From: an uncultured bacterium
GTDB taxonomy: Bacteria > Patescibacteriota > Saccharimonadia > Saccharimonadales > Saccharimonadaceae
DNA: 64,000 nt
Direction: 5' to 3'
NCBI GenBank assembly: GCA_903899655.1
Contig: CAIUKF010000009.1
Span: 1 to 64,000, forward strand
Below the pieces are notes generated by a model, which did not search any database, was not told the origin of the DNA, and saw nothing but the letters and a program-made list of their open reading frames with translations. This document shows positions 17,602 to 25,137 of the stretch, piece after piece (within the stretch, counting starts at the first letter, position 1; every line of letters starts with the position of its first letter). A program made the position numbers and the translations under genes.

Positions 17602-17800
17602 GAACTCGGCAAGATTCGATCACGATAATTTTCTTCCAGAAAATTTTGCGACCCCGTTTTACATGAACTCGGCAAGATATCGGCCTTCGGCCTCTTCCGC
17701 TTGCTTACAAAAATATGTAAACACATTTTTGTTTCGCTGCGCTACACCGAACCTCTTTTGCTTCGCAAAAGTCAGGTTCGGATCTTGTCCGGGATTACCA
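17602..17800. repeat. tRNA-Arg-derived repeat cluster
   Basis: GAACTCGGCAAGATTCGA, the minus-strand 3' part of the neighbouring tRNA-Arg, recurs at 17602-17619, and its first 14 bases recur at 17666-17679. At 17773-17800 the plus strand carries a near copy of the tRNA 3' end with CCA. Positions 17747-17781 form a hairpin whose outer arms are CCGAACCT and AGGTTCGG. No gene is seen here; it looks like tRNA debris or the footprint of an inserted element. Confidence 0.65.
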
Positions 17801-17839
17801 AAATAAAATACCCACTCGAGAGTGGGTATTTTATTTTGG
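17798..17839. terminator. Perfect 20-bp palindrome, terminator of tRNA-Arg
   Basis: Positions 17798-17817 and 17820-17839 are perfect reverse complements separated by two bases. Each end reads CCA outward: one is the tRNA-Arg 3' end, the other the end of the inverted tRNA fragment. GC-rich core bases and a TATTTTATTTT run on both strands make it a bidirectional intrinsic terminator. Confidence 0.75.
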
Positions 17840-17913
17840 TGAACTCGGCAAGATTCGAACCTGCGACCTTTAGCTCCGCAAGCTAACGCTCTATCCAGCT
17901 GAGCTACGAGTCC
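17837..17913 (-). tRNA. tRNA-Arg(GCG)
   Basis: Minus strand: acceptor GGACTCG/CGAGTTC (one G-T pair), D arm AGCTCAGCTGGATAGAGC, anticodon stem TTAGC/GCTAA with loop TTGCGGA, giving anticodon GCG. The T arm is GCAGGTTCGAATCTTGC, followed by discriminator A and an encoded CCA. Most bacteria read CGN with an inosine-modified ACG tRNA; a GCG anticodon is less usual. Confidence 0.93.
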
Positions 17914-18055
17914 AAAAATGCAGTACTACATATTATAAATAGTACGCAGTACTGCTTTTCATGTAACTAGAAGGTGCTTTCATTCGCAAAAACATGCGGT
18001 GAATATCGGCTATTGTAGCATAAATAGGTGTTTGATGGTAGAGTTAAAAGTGATT

Positions 18056-18667
18056 TTAAAGCCGTAATTTTCGAATTAGTACATCAATCATATCTAGCTT
18101 TAGCGTATTCATCGGCAATCTGGCGCCTAATATGTCAACAATACGTTCACCGGCCTCTTCGGGAAAATAAACTGACACACCTAATGAAAACCGTTTGATT
18201 GGCACTAAAATGATCGAGTTATGCAGTTGGTCACGAATTAATCCAAATGATTTAAACTCGCTAAAATGATACAGTTTTTCGCCAACATACAATCCTTGGT
18301 CGCCACTTAAAGTGTAGTCAATTTCTCGAGGTGGGCGACGCGAATACAGGACAACCGCCACCGCCATAACAACAACTAACGCCGAAAAGGTATATGATTT
18401 CAATAAAAATAAATCAGCCGCAATCAAGGCGACGACGACGACAGCAAAAATAACAAACCACAGGCCGTTTTTTTCCTGATGAATATACTCAGTTGCGGTC
18501 CAGTGCACCGGGTCACTATCGGTTTTCACTGTTTTTGGACTGACTTCGGGAATATTTTTTTCAGGCAATACTTCATCGACATCTGGTGTCGGTGTGTACA
18601 TTTCGGTTGCTTCTTCTGTCGTTTCAGATTCATGTTGCCAATAATTATCATGCTGATTTGGTTGCAT
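18056..18667 (-). CDS. Membrane protein with two TM helices and C-terminal PH-like region
   Basis: 203 aa. An acidic, Pro/Thr-rich N-terminal 60 residues are followed by two close TM helices (about 70-107, separated by KSYTF). A C-terminal soluble domain of about 90 residues has YTLSGDQGLYVGEKLYHFSE-type strands, resembling a bacterial PH-like domain. Function unknown. A TATACT box (minus strand, 18674-18679) ends 6 bases before the ATG (leaderless). It stands alone between tRNA-Arg and folC. Confidence 0.75.
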   Translation of the reverse strand: MQPNQHDNYWQHESETTEEATEMYTPTPDVDEVLPEKNIPEVSPKTVKTDSDPVHWTATEYIHQEKNGLWFVIFAVVVVALIAADLFLLKSYTFSALVVVMAVAVVLYSRRPPREIDYTLSGDQGLYVGEKLYHFSEFKSFGLIRDQLHNSIILVPIKRFSLGVSVYFPEEAGERIVDILGARLPMNTLKLDMIDVLIRKLRL

Positions 18668-18762
18668 ATTTTAAGTATAACCGACTTACGCAAAAACGTC
18701 ATTAATTATTAGTTATTCTTGACCATAACAGATATATGCAGACTCAGGTATAATTAGTTAAT

Positions 18763-20031
18763 ATGCCAGATATCACTGATTTTAAAACCGCTAAACAAGC
18801 CTTGTACGAATATATCCCAAAAGGCACTAGTGTGACGAAGTATAATTTGGACAATATCACAAAATTGATGAAGTTTCTGGGTAACCCACAAGATAAAATC
18901 AAAATTATTCATGTCGCTGGAACCTCAGGTAAGACTTCGACCTCTTATTATTTAGCTGCATTATTATTTAATGCCGGCTATTCCGTCGGTTTGACCGTTT
19001 CGCCACATATCGATGAGATTAACGAGCGAGCTCAGATCAATCTGCAACTATTACCCGAAAAAGAATATTGTGAATATTTAAGTCAATTTCTAAAAATCAT
19101 CAAAAAATTCAAAGTTCAACCGTCGTATTTTGAAGTATTAATTGCTTTTGCCTATTGGCTATTTGAAAAAAAGGGGATGCAATACGCAATTGTTGAAGTT
19201 GGCTTGGGCGGGTTAATGGATGGTACAAATGTCATCAACCGTGCCGACAAAATTTGCGTTATTACAGATATCGGGCTGGATCATACCAAGATTTTGGGTA
19301 ATACGATTAAAAAAATTGCATTTCAAAAAGCCGGAATTATTAAACACGAAAACGCCGTTTTTATGTACCAACAAGATGAAAAAGTCATGGTTGTTATTAA
19401 AAAACAAGCAAAAGAACAGTCAGCAAGTTTATATACAGTGCAACCTAATGATACTTATGATGACCTTTCAACAACATTGCCACTGTTTCAACAACGTAAT
19501 ATTAAATTAGCTATCGCCACTGTTAATTACGTCATTAATCGCGATTATGCCAGCCAACTTACCACCGTTGAAATTAAAACCGCTACTGAAACTTACATCC
19601 CAGCAAGGATGGAAATGACAGATTATAAAGGTAAACCTATCATTATGGACGGGTCGCATAATGAACAAAAAATTAGCGCTTTAACAGAGGCAATCCAGCG
19701 ACAATTCGGTGGCACGTCGATTACGTTATTGGTCAGTTTTGGTGAAAACAAGATAACCAGTGTCCAGGAATGTATGAAATTACTGCGCAAAATCAGCTCG
19801 ACAATTATTTTGACAGCTTTTGATATCGGCCAAGATGAAGTTAGAGCCGCAATTAAACCAGACGAACTGGAAATTTACGCCAAACAAGCTGGTTTTAATA
19901 CTATTATCGTCGAGCCAGATCCTATTTTGGCACTAGAAGAACTAATCTGGCGAACTAACGGAATCGGACTGATTACTGGGTCTTTTTATTTGTTGAATGT
20001 GGTTAGGGGAGTAGTACTCGAAAAGAAATAA
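18763..20031 (+). CDS. folC: Folylpolyglutamate synthase/dihydrofolate synthase family ligase
   Basis: 422 aa Mur-ligase-type enzyme adding glutamate to folates (or to dihydropteroate) with ATP. P-loop HVAGTSGKTST lies near residues 50-60. SPHIDEINERAQIN is the FolC-type folate loop, VEVGLGG..D.TN follows, and the C-terminal domain holds MDGSHNEQK. The P-loop reads GTSGKT, where FolC usually has GTNGKGS, so a relative acting on another acid cannot be excluded. A TATAAT box (18749-18754) ends 8 bases before the ATG. Confidence 0.88.
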   Translation: MPDITDFKTAKQALYEYIPKGTSVTKYNLDNITKLMKFLGNPQDKIKIIHVAGTSGKTSTSYYLAALLFNAGYSVGLTVSPHIDEINERAQINLQLLPEKEYCEYLSQFLKIIKKFKVQPSYFEVLIAFAYWLFEKKGMQYAIVEVGLGGLMDGTNVINRADKICVITDIGLDHTKILGNTIKKIAFQKAGIIKHENAVFMYQQDEKVMVVIKKQAKEQSASLYTVQPNDTYDDLSTTLPLFQQRNIKLAIATVNYVINRDYASQLTTVEIKTATETYIPARMEMTDYKGKPIIMDGSHNEQKISALTEAIQRQFGGTSITLLVSFGENKITSVQECMKLLRKISSTIILTAFDIGQDEVRAAIKPDELEIYAKQAGFNTIIVEPDPILALEELIWRTNGIGLITGSFYLLNVVRGVVLEKK

Positions 20032-20033
20032 CA

Positions 20034-20204
20034 GAGGGGAGATTAGGAGATTCGGCGAAGCGAAAAAAGGAAGCAAAAGTTTACTTTTGACCCTTTTTGA
20101 GCGAAGAAGCAAAATCCGCTGAATAGCGGATGAAGCGCTACTCCCGCATTTTTGTGGTAAAACCACAAAAATCAGCGCGGAGTTCGAATCTCCCCACCTT
20201 CGGT
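20034..20204. repeat. tRNA-Ser-derived debris beside tRNA-Ser(GCT)
   Basis: GAGGGGAGATT at about 20034 is a direct copy of a piece of the adjacent tRNA region. CGGAGTTCGAATCTCCCC at about 20178-20195 is a T-arm in the opposite orientation to the tRNA. A hairpin with TTTTTGTGG and CCACAAAAA arms (about 20151-20172) lies between. It resembles the cluster next to tRNA-Arg and holds no gene. Confidence 0.55.
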
Positions 20205-20242
20205 AAATAAAAATAGAGTCATGAATGACTCTATTTTTATTT
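20205..20242. terminator. Perfect 18-bp palindrome, terminator of tRNA-Ser(GCT)
   Basis: Positions 20205-20222 and 20225-20242 are reverse complements around a two-base loop. The structure abuts the CCA end of the tRNA and has a TATTTTTATTT run on either strand. It faces the inverted T-arm fragment on its other side. Confidence 0.7.
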
Positions 20243-20335
20243 TGGCGGAGGAGGGGAGATTCGAACTCCCGCTCCAGGTTTCCCCAGACTAATGATTTAG
20301 CAAACCATCCCCTTCAGCCACTTGGGTACCCCTCC
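20243..20335 (-). tRNA. tRNA-Ser(GCT)
   Basis: Minus strand: acceptor GGAGGGG/CTCCTCC (one G-T pair), anticodon stem ATGGT/ATCAT with loop TTGCTAA, giving anticodon GCT for AGC/AGU. There is a long variable arm (CTGGGGAAACCTGGAG region), T arm GGGAGTTCGAATCTCCC, discriminator G and an encoded CCA. Length 93. Confidence 0.94.
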
Positions 20336-20380
20336 ACATTGTTGTAACTCGTAAGAGTCTACCATATTATATTGCTTGCT

Positions 20381-20431
20381 AGCAAACCATCGATAAATTT
20401 GCGTTTCACGCAGCAGCCACTTGGGTAGCCC
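20381..20431. repeat. Partial direct duplicate of tRNA-Ser(GCT) 5' half
   Basis: AGCAAACCAT and CAGCCACTTGGGTA recur in the same order and strand as in the tRNA about 100 bases to the left, with a substituted middle. The acceptor and T arm are missing, so this is a tRNA fragment rather than a functional gene. Confidence 0.65.
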
Positions 20432-20438
20432 TTACATC

Positions 20439-20522
20439 TAGCTAATGGCTATTGGAATATGGCTATTGGCATAAAGCCATGTCATATCACCTTTCACCAT
20501 TAGCTATTATTTTACCATAGCC
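20439..20522. repeat. Dispersed GGCTATTGGAATTT repeat, copy 2
   Basis: GGCTATTGGAATATGGCTAT starts at about 20447. Outer arms TAGCTAATGG (20440-20449) and CCATTAGCTA (20498-20507) are inverted, so the copy can fold. It lies between tRNA-Ser debris and the MFS gene's 3' end. Confidence 0.65.
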
Positions 20523-20534
20523 AGGTGTTACAGA

Positions 20535-21785
20535 CTAGATAGTTTGTGTTGGAACTTTGCTAATGATAATGTATTTTGGGCCAAAAAGCAGTAAGATGGC
20601 CGCAATTATGGCACCGATTACGCCCAATACACTAAATGCCGCTGCCATGCCAAACACATCAGCCAAAACACCCGCTGCCATTGGCCCAATAATATATCCG
20701 ATATTTGACGAGAAATCTTCTAACGCTTCAATTTCAACTTCGACTTGTGGTGCGTCATTAATATAATCAGCAAACGACGAATTAATGACTGGATGAGTAA
20801 ATTTAATGAAACTAGACGCCAAGAACACACACAATATCAATGCAAATGGGTTACTGATAAAGAAAAATAACGATAGAATCAATGATCCAGTCAGTAAACT
20901 AACATAGGCTGACCTTTTTTTGCCATATTTTCTTGTTATCCTACTGACAAACCAGCCAGCAATCAAGGCAGGCAGGGAATAAGCCGCCAAAAAAAGACCG
21001 CCATATTGTTGCTGATGTGAAGCCAAAGCGTAAAGAGGAATCAGTGTCCAAAAAAACGAATCAATAATTTGATAATAAAAAGCCATGACAAGTACTGGAC
21101 GTAAAACATCGCCCAACTTACGCCACAAATTAAGTTCAATAATCAATCTTCGCTTTTTTGCTACAGGTACAGGCGAATCATCTTTATTGCGTTTTTGCCG
21201 CATGGCATAAATCAACAGTAGTAAAAATACCAAGGCTACTAATAGTGCTGCCCAGCCAACCATAAAAGGCTGCCAACTAATTTGATCGGCGACTACAAAC
21301 CCAATAATTATCGGCGCAATAATACCACCTAGTGATTTAAATACCTGAATTTTACCAAAACTAGAAGCCGAGTGTTTTCGTTTGATGTATCTGGCCACAA
21401 AGTCAAAAGCGCTAAATCGGTATAAGTCATAATAAATGCCCCACACACTCATCGCAAACAAAAATAACCAAATTGACTTTGATTGCCACAAAATTAACGG
21501 ATAGAAGAATCCAATTGCAAACATCGTCAACAATAAACGTCTAAAATCTGTGTTTTTGAATACTTTATAGATGAAAAAATCAAACACAGCACCAACAACT
21601 GATGAAAACCCAATAATCAAACCAATCATACTGGTCGAAAAACCCTGCTGTTGAATCAACAGCGGCGTAATATATTGCATCGTAGCATCAAAAATCGCCC
21701 AAAACAGAATTGCCAGCGCAAAAATAAAAACCGACGTTTTATAGCCGACGCTGGAACTTGGGGCATTTTCAGAACTTTTTTTCAT
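20535..21785 (-). CDS. Major facilitator superfamily transporter
   Basis: 416 aa with 12 predicted membrane helices, a central cytoplasmic loop (about 195-225, rich in K/R) and an MFS-like N-terminal half (GLIIGFSSVVGAVFDFFIYK). No substrate signature is visible; efflux or uptake of a small molecule are both possible. The reading frame runs back to a TTG at 21827, but ATG 21785 (MKKSSENAPSS) gives a normal short cytoplasmic N-terminus and is preferred. The upstream sequence is AT-rich with a TATAAA candidate. Confidence 0.88.
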   Translation of the reverse strand: MKKSSENAPSSSVGYKTSVFIFALAILFWAIFDATMQYITPLLIQQQGFSTSMIGLIIGFSSVVGAVFDFFIYKVFKNTDFRRLLLTMFAIGFFYPLILWQSKSIWLFLFAMSVWGIYYDLYRFSAFDFVARYIKRKHSASSFGKIQVFKSLGGIIAPIIIGFVVADQISWQPFMVGWAALLVALVFLLLLIYAMRQKRNKDDSPVPVAKKRRLIIELNLWRKLGDVLRPVLVMAFYYQIIDSFFWTLIPLYALASHQQQYGGLFLAAYSLPALIAGWFVSRITRKYGKKRSAYVSLLTGSLILSLFFFISNPFALILCVFLASSFIKFTHPVINSSFADYINDAPQVEVEIEALEDFSSNIGYIIGPMAAGVLADVFGMAAAFSVLGVIGAIIAAILLLFGPKYIIISKVPTQTI

Positions 21786-21851
21786 AGTTGTTTGTTTGAT
21801 ACGACTTTTATATATTTTAGCACGCAAACCAAGCTGAACCTTACAAATTCA

Positions 21852-22892
21852 TTATTTTATTAAACTTAATACCATCACCAACATGCGATACGAGATGCTT
21901 GGATTACTAATTTGATTAACTGTACCTGTTAAATAGATGCCTTTGGCCGGACAGTAATACTCAAAAGCCCCAGATAGACCCGAATGACCAAGTAACTCTG
22001 GAATATCTCTAAACCCTGTCATCAATCCAGGCAACTTAAATCGCATTAATCCAGTACCGTATTGCAAAGGGAACATAACGTTACGATAATCTGTCATCAT
22101 CTGTTCAAAGTACGACTTTGGAAAAAATCTACCACTAAAAAAGTTCTTGATAAAGCTCATCGAATCGTACGACGTACTGACAATACCACCATCAGCCCTG
22201 GTCGACTTCATAGCCTGAGGAATAAACAGCCTTTTATCCATAAAATACATTGCAGCTGGTTTTTGGTCAGGTTCAGCCGTGTACATATAGGTGTCCTTCA
22301 TACCAAATAACTCAAATATTTCATGCCTAAAAACGTTTTCAATCGTATTGCTGCGAATCTGTTCAATAATTCGACCCAGCAGTTGAAAATTTGTATCACT
22401 ATACAGTGCTTTGCCTTTTTGACCAGGCTTAAACGTCGATTGCATTGTTTTAGTTGCCTTCAGTACGTCCTCGAGGCCCCAGGCGCGGTCTTTACCCTCG
22501 GTTAGCTCTTTTTCCAGGCTAGTGCCTTTTGTGTTCTTACCGCCAAAGTAATCAGGTATCCCCGAGGTATGTGACAACAAATGCTGGATCGTAATTTGAT
22601 CTGAATAATCGACACCTTTGTAGACGTTTAATCTTTGGACAACTTCGGGGCCAAAAAACTTAGATATTTTATCATCCAAATTCAACTTTCCCTCTGCTCG
22701 CAGCTTCATGATTATCGCCACTGTATAAAGCTTGGTTGTGCTAGCAATAAAATACTGTGAATCTTTTCTTAGCTCACCAGCGGCACCATCAAACAGCACT
22801 TCACCGTCGGCCCGCTCAATTCGTAATACGACGCCAAAAATCGTTTTATTATTTACTAATTTTTGTATTAATTTGTTGATTTTATTTTCCAT
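21852..22892 (-). CDS. Serine beta-lactamase-like (S12 family) hydrolase
   Basis: 346 aa. The penicillin-binding/beta-lactamase fold motifs are S-x-x-K in STTK (51-54), YSDTN near 150, and HSGLSG in place of KTG near 305. There is no signal peptide or TM helix, so a cytoplasmic esterase, peptidase or D-aminopeptidase is more likely than a resistance enzyme. A TATAAT box (minus strand, 22902-22907) ends 9 bases before the ATG. Confidence 0.88.
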   Translation of the reverse strand: MENKINKLIQKLVNNKTIFGVVLRIERADGEVLFDGAAGELRKDSQYFIASTTKLYTVAIIMKLRAEGKLNLDDKISKFFGPEVVQRLNVYKGVDYSDQITIQHLLSHTSGIPDYFGGKNTKGTSLEKELTEGKDRAWGLEDVLKATKTMQSTFKPGQKGKALYSDTNFQLLGRIIEQIRSNTIENVFRHEIFELFGMKDTYMYTAEPDQKPAAMYFMDKRLFIPQAMKSTRADGGIVSTSYDSMSFIKNFFSGRFFPKSYFEQMMTDYRNVMFPLQYGTGLMRFKLPGLMTGFRDIPELLGHSGLSGAFEYYCPAKGIYLTGTVNQISNPSISYRMLVMVLSLIK

Positions 22893-22966
22893 AATTACTA
22901 AATTATAATCTAAAACGTTGTGACTTGGTAGGGAGGGGCTACAGATAACCCCTCCCTATAGTTTGT

Positions 22967-24151
22967 TTATTTTATAAACGTTTCGTAAACATGTTCGACG
23001 TCTTTATCACCACGGCCAGATAAATTAACCACTACAATGTCAGTCTTTTTGTATTTTTTGGCTTCGCGTTTGATATAGGCGACCGCATGAGCTGATTCTA
23101 ACGCAGGAATTATGCCCTCAATCCTAGACAGATAAACAAATGCATCAACCGCTTCAGCGTCAGTCGCTTCACTTAGCGTCAATCGTCCAGATTCTTTCAA
23201 CATGCTCAGTTCTGGACCAACACCAGGATAATCCAAGCCCGATGCAGCACTGTAAGACTCTTTAATTTCACCCTTATCATCAACCAAGGTTAACGTTTTG
23301 TAGCCATGAATGACCGTTGGCTTACCAGCGGCCAGTGACAAGCCGTGTCGTCCCGACAACAATCCGCGACCAGCCGGTTCAACCGCCACTAACTCAACAT
23401 TTTTTTCAGGTATAAAGTCGTACATGGCGCCAATCGCATTACTGCCACCACCGACACAAGCCACAATCGAAGTCGGCAAGCGTCCTTCCATCTTCATGAT
23501 TTGTTGACGAATTTCCTGCCCGACAATTTTTTGAAAATCTCGCACCATCGTTGGATAGGGGTGAGGACCAACTGCCGATCCCAATAAATAATGCGTCGTT
23601 GCGTAATCAGCCACAAAAGCCGTAAGTGCGGCGTCAACGGCATCCTTTAACGTCCCTTGGCCTTGAGTTACAGGTATAACCTTGGCCCCCAAAATTTTCA
23701 TTCTGTACACATTTGGTTTTTGAGCGTCGATATCGCGTGCCCCCATATAAATATCACATTCCATACCTAAATAAGCGGCAATGGTAGCTGTTGCTACACC
23801 GTGTTGGCCAGCGCCAGTCTCAGCAATTAATTTAGTTTTGCCCATTTTTTTCGCCAGTAGACCTTGGCCAATAACGTTATTAATTTTATGCGCACCAGTG
23901 TGGTTTAAATCTTCACGCTTTAAATATATTTTTGGACCCTTTAAATCTGCTGTCATATTTTCAGCAAAATAAAGCGTGCTGGGACGGTTAGCGTACACCT
24001 GGTACAGGTGTTTTAACTGTTTTTGAAAGTCTTTATCAGTCTTTGATTTTTCGTATTCAGTTGCTAAATCTGCTAGTACTTTTTCGAGTGCTGGTGGCAA
24101 AAATACGCCGCCAAAGTCACCGAAAAAACCATTTTCAGTGGTTGTTTTCAT
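22967..24151 (-). CDS. trpB: Tryptophan synthase beta chain
   Basis: TrpB condenses indole with L-serine to tryptophan using PLP. The 394-aa sequence has the PLP lysine in HTGAHKINN (K89), AETGAGQHG, the GGGSNAIG phosphate loop and the C-terminal SGRGDKD. No trpA or other trp gene is in the window, so it may use external indole (inference). The start ATG has AAAGGA upstream. Immediately before this is the hairpin at 24168-24183 and, further up, a leader ORF with tandem Trp codons, indicating regulation by tryptophan supply. Confidence 0.97.
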   Translation of the reverse strand: MKTTTENGFFGDFGGVFLPPALEKVLADLATEYEKSKTDKDFQKQLKHLYQVYANRPSTLYFAENMTADLKGPKIYLKREDLNHTGAHKINNVIGQGLLAKKMGKTKLIAETGAGQHGVATATIAAYLGMECDIYMGARDIDAQKPNVYRMKILGAKVIPVTQGQGTLKDAVDAALTAFVADYATTHYLLGSAVGPHPYPTMVRDFQKIVGQEIRQQIMKMEGRLPTSIVACVGGGSNAIGAMYDFIPEKNVELVAVEPAGRGLLSGRHGLSLAAGKPTVIHGYKTLTLVDDKGEIKESYSAASGLDYPGVGPELSMLKESGRLTLSEATDAEAVDAFVYLSRIEGIIPALESAHAVAYIKREAKKYKKTDIVVVNLSGRGDKDVEHVYETFIK

Positions 24152-24167
24152 ATTGTAAGTTTCCTTT

Positions 24168-24183
24168 CGCTAGATAGCGAATA
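24168..24183 (-). promoter_or_regulatory. Hairpin next to the trpB ribosome binding site
   Basis: On the minus strand TTCGCT and AGCGAA form a hairpin with loop ATCT, and the 3' arm runs into the AAAGGA of trpB. It lies between the leader peptide stop and the trpB start and could mask the SD. Confidence 0.45.
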
Positions 24184-24197
24184 AGTTATAAGTTTAT

Positions 24198-24317
24198 TTA
24201 ATTTAAATCAAAAATAGTGGTGAAAATATTAATTTGGGGCTGCCCCCACCAACGTGCAACAACAGCAAACACAGATATTGAAACCTGCGCCATGTTGATA
24301 CCGTTTATTTTCTGCAT
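24198..24317 (-). CDS. trpB leader peptide with tandem Trp codons
   Basis: A 39-codon ORF on the trpB strand, ending 46 bases before trpB. Residues 21-27 read ARWWGQP, so two TGG codons are adjacent, as in classical trp attenuator peptides. A GC-rich hairpin (TTGG..GG / CCCCAA) overlaps the Trp codons. TATAAT (minus strand, 24325-24330) ends 7 bases before its ATG, so the peptide itself would be translated from a leaderless mRNA. The role in attenuation is inferred from position and Trp codons. The DNA for it is otherwise the unexplained trpB leader. Confidence 0.7.
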   Translation of the reverse strand: MQKINGINMAQVSISVFAVVARWWGQPQINIFTTIFDLN

Positions 24318-24433
24318 GGTTAAGATTATATATTAATATTTTGTTCAAGGGAAGCACAAATTAAAACACCTTTGCGTTGGTTATCACACAAAGGTGTTTG
24401 TCTAAAGTGCAATTTGATAAGCGAAAAGTCTAT

Positions 24434-24718
24434 CTATTTAGATTCCGTAACATTTCCGTTAGAGTCAGCGTACATAATAGTTTCTTCCTCTGTGAGCCCT
24501 AGAATACCTTCTCCTTCATTTTCATCCTCTTCATCATCAGCCTCATCTTCTTTCAGCACAACCTCTATACCACCACCATCTGGATGCACAACCATAATAT
24601 ACTCAGGCTCTCTTAGTAAGATAAGACCGTTAACAACCTTTAGTCCAATTTTTTTACGATTAAACTCGGATGATGGCTTTTCCGGCGTTTGGTTAACTGT
24701 AGTCTCTTTTTCTGGCAT
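24434..24718 (-). CDS. Small acidic protein, unknown function
   Basis: 94 aa, soluble, with a very acidic stretch (EDEADDEEDENEGEG, about 57-71) after a short hydrophobic-basic segment. No known domain. AAGGA stands 6 bases before the ATG. TTGACA and TATTGT spaced by 17 (about 24751-24779 on the minus strand) form a good promoter, supporting it as a real gene. Confidence 0.6.
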   Translation of the reverse strand: MPEKETTVNQTPEKPSSEFNRKKIGLKVVNGLILLREPEYIMVVHPDGGGIEVVLKEDEADDEEDENEGEGILGLTEEETIMYADSNGNVTESK

Positions 24719-24927
24719 TTTTGTCCTTAATATTGAATATGGTTATATTACTGATACAATACATCATTGTTTTATTTTTGTCAATACTATATATATGCGC
24801 CAAAAACATACTAACAGATTAATTCTAGAATGAAGCTCAGAAACATATAATTTTGAATAAAAATACCAGCTATCGGCCTACAGCCAAATCGGTTGTGTTT
24901 TTTAAGTCCTCGATATAATATAAAGAC

Positions 24928-25137
24928 ATGGATCAAGTATCAAGGTTACACACAGCGGCTTTAGGCCTGATTTCAAAGTATTTTGGTCAAACCACTGCTG
25001 AAGTATATGATCAATTCTTTAGCGGCGAACCAGATAGCGTCATCACCACATCGATTAACGAAATTATGGTTGATTACATCGGACAAGAAAAAGCTAATTA
25101 TGAAATTAGCAAAATAATGGAACAATCAAACCTATGA
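24928..25137 (+). CDS. Small soluble protein, unknown function
   Basis: 69 aa, helical, with no recognised domain. A TATAAT box (24914-24919) ends 8 bases before the ATG (leaderless). Its stop overlaps the ATG of the next membrane protein (ATGA), so the two are translationally coupled and may act together. Confidence 0.65.
   Translation: MDQVSRLHTAALGLISKYFGQTTAEVYDQFFSGEPDSVITTSINEIMVDYIGQEKANYEISKIMEQSNL

Noticed and set aside
17701-17886. 61-codon frame over tRNA-Arg(GCG) and the repeat cluster
   Set aside because: It is encoded by tRNA-derived repeats, the palindrome and the tRNA itself; no start signal.
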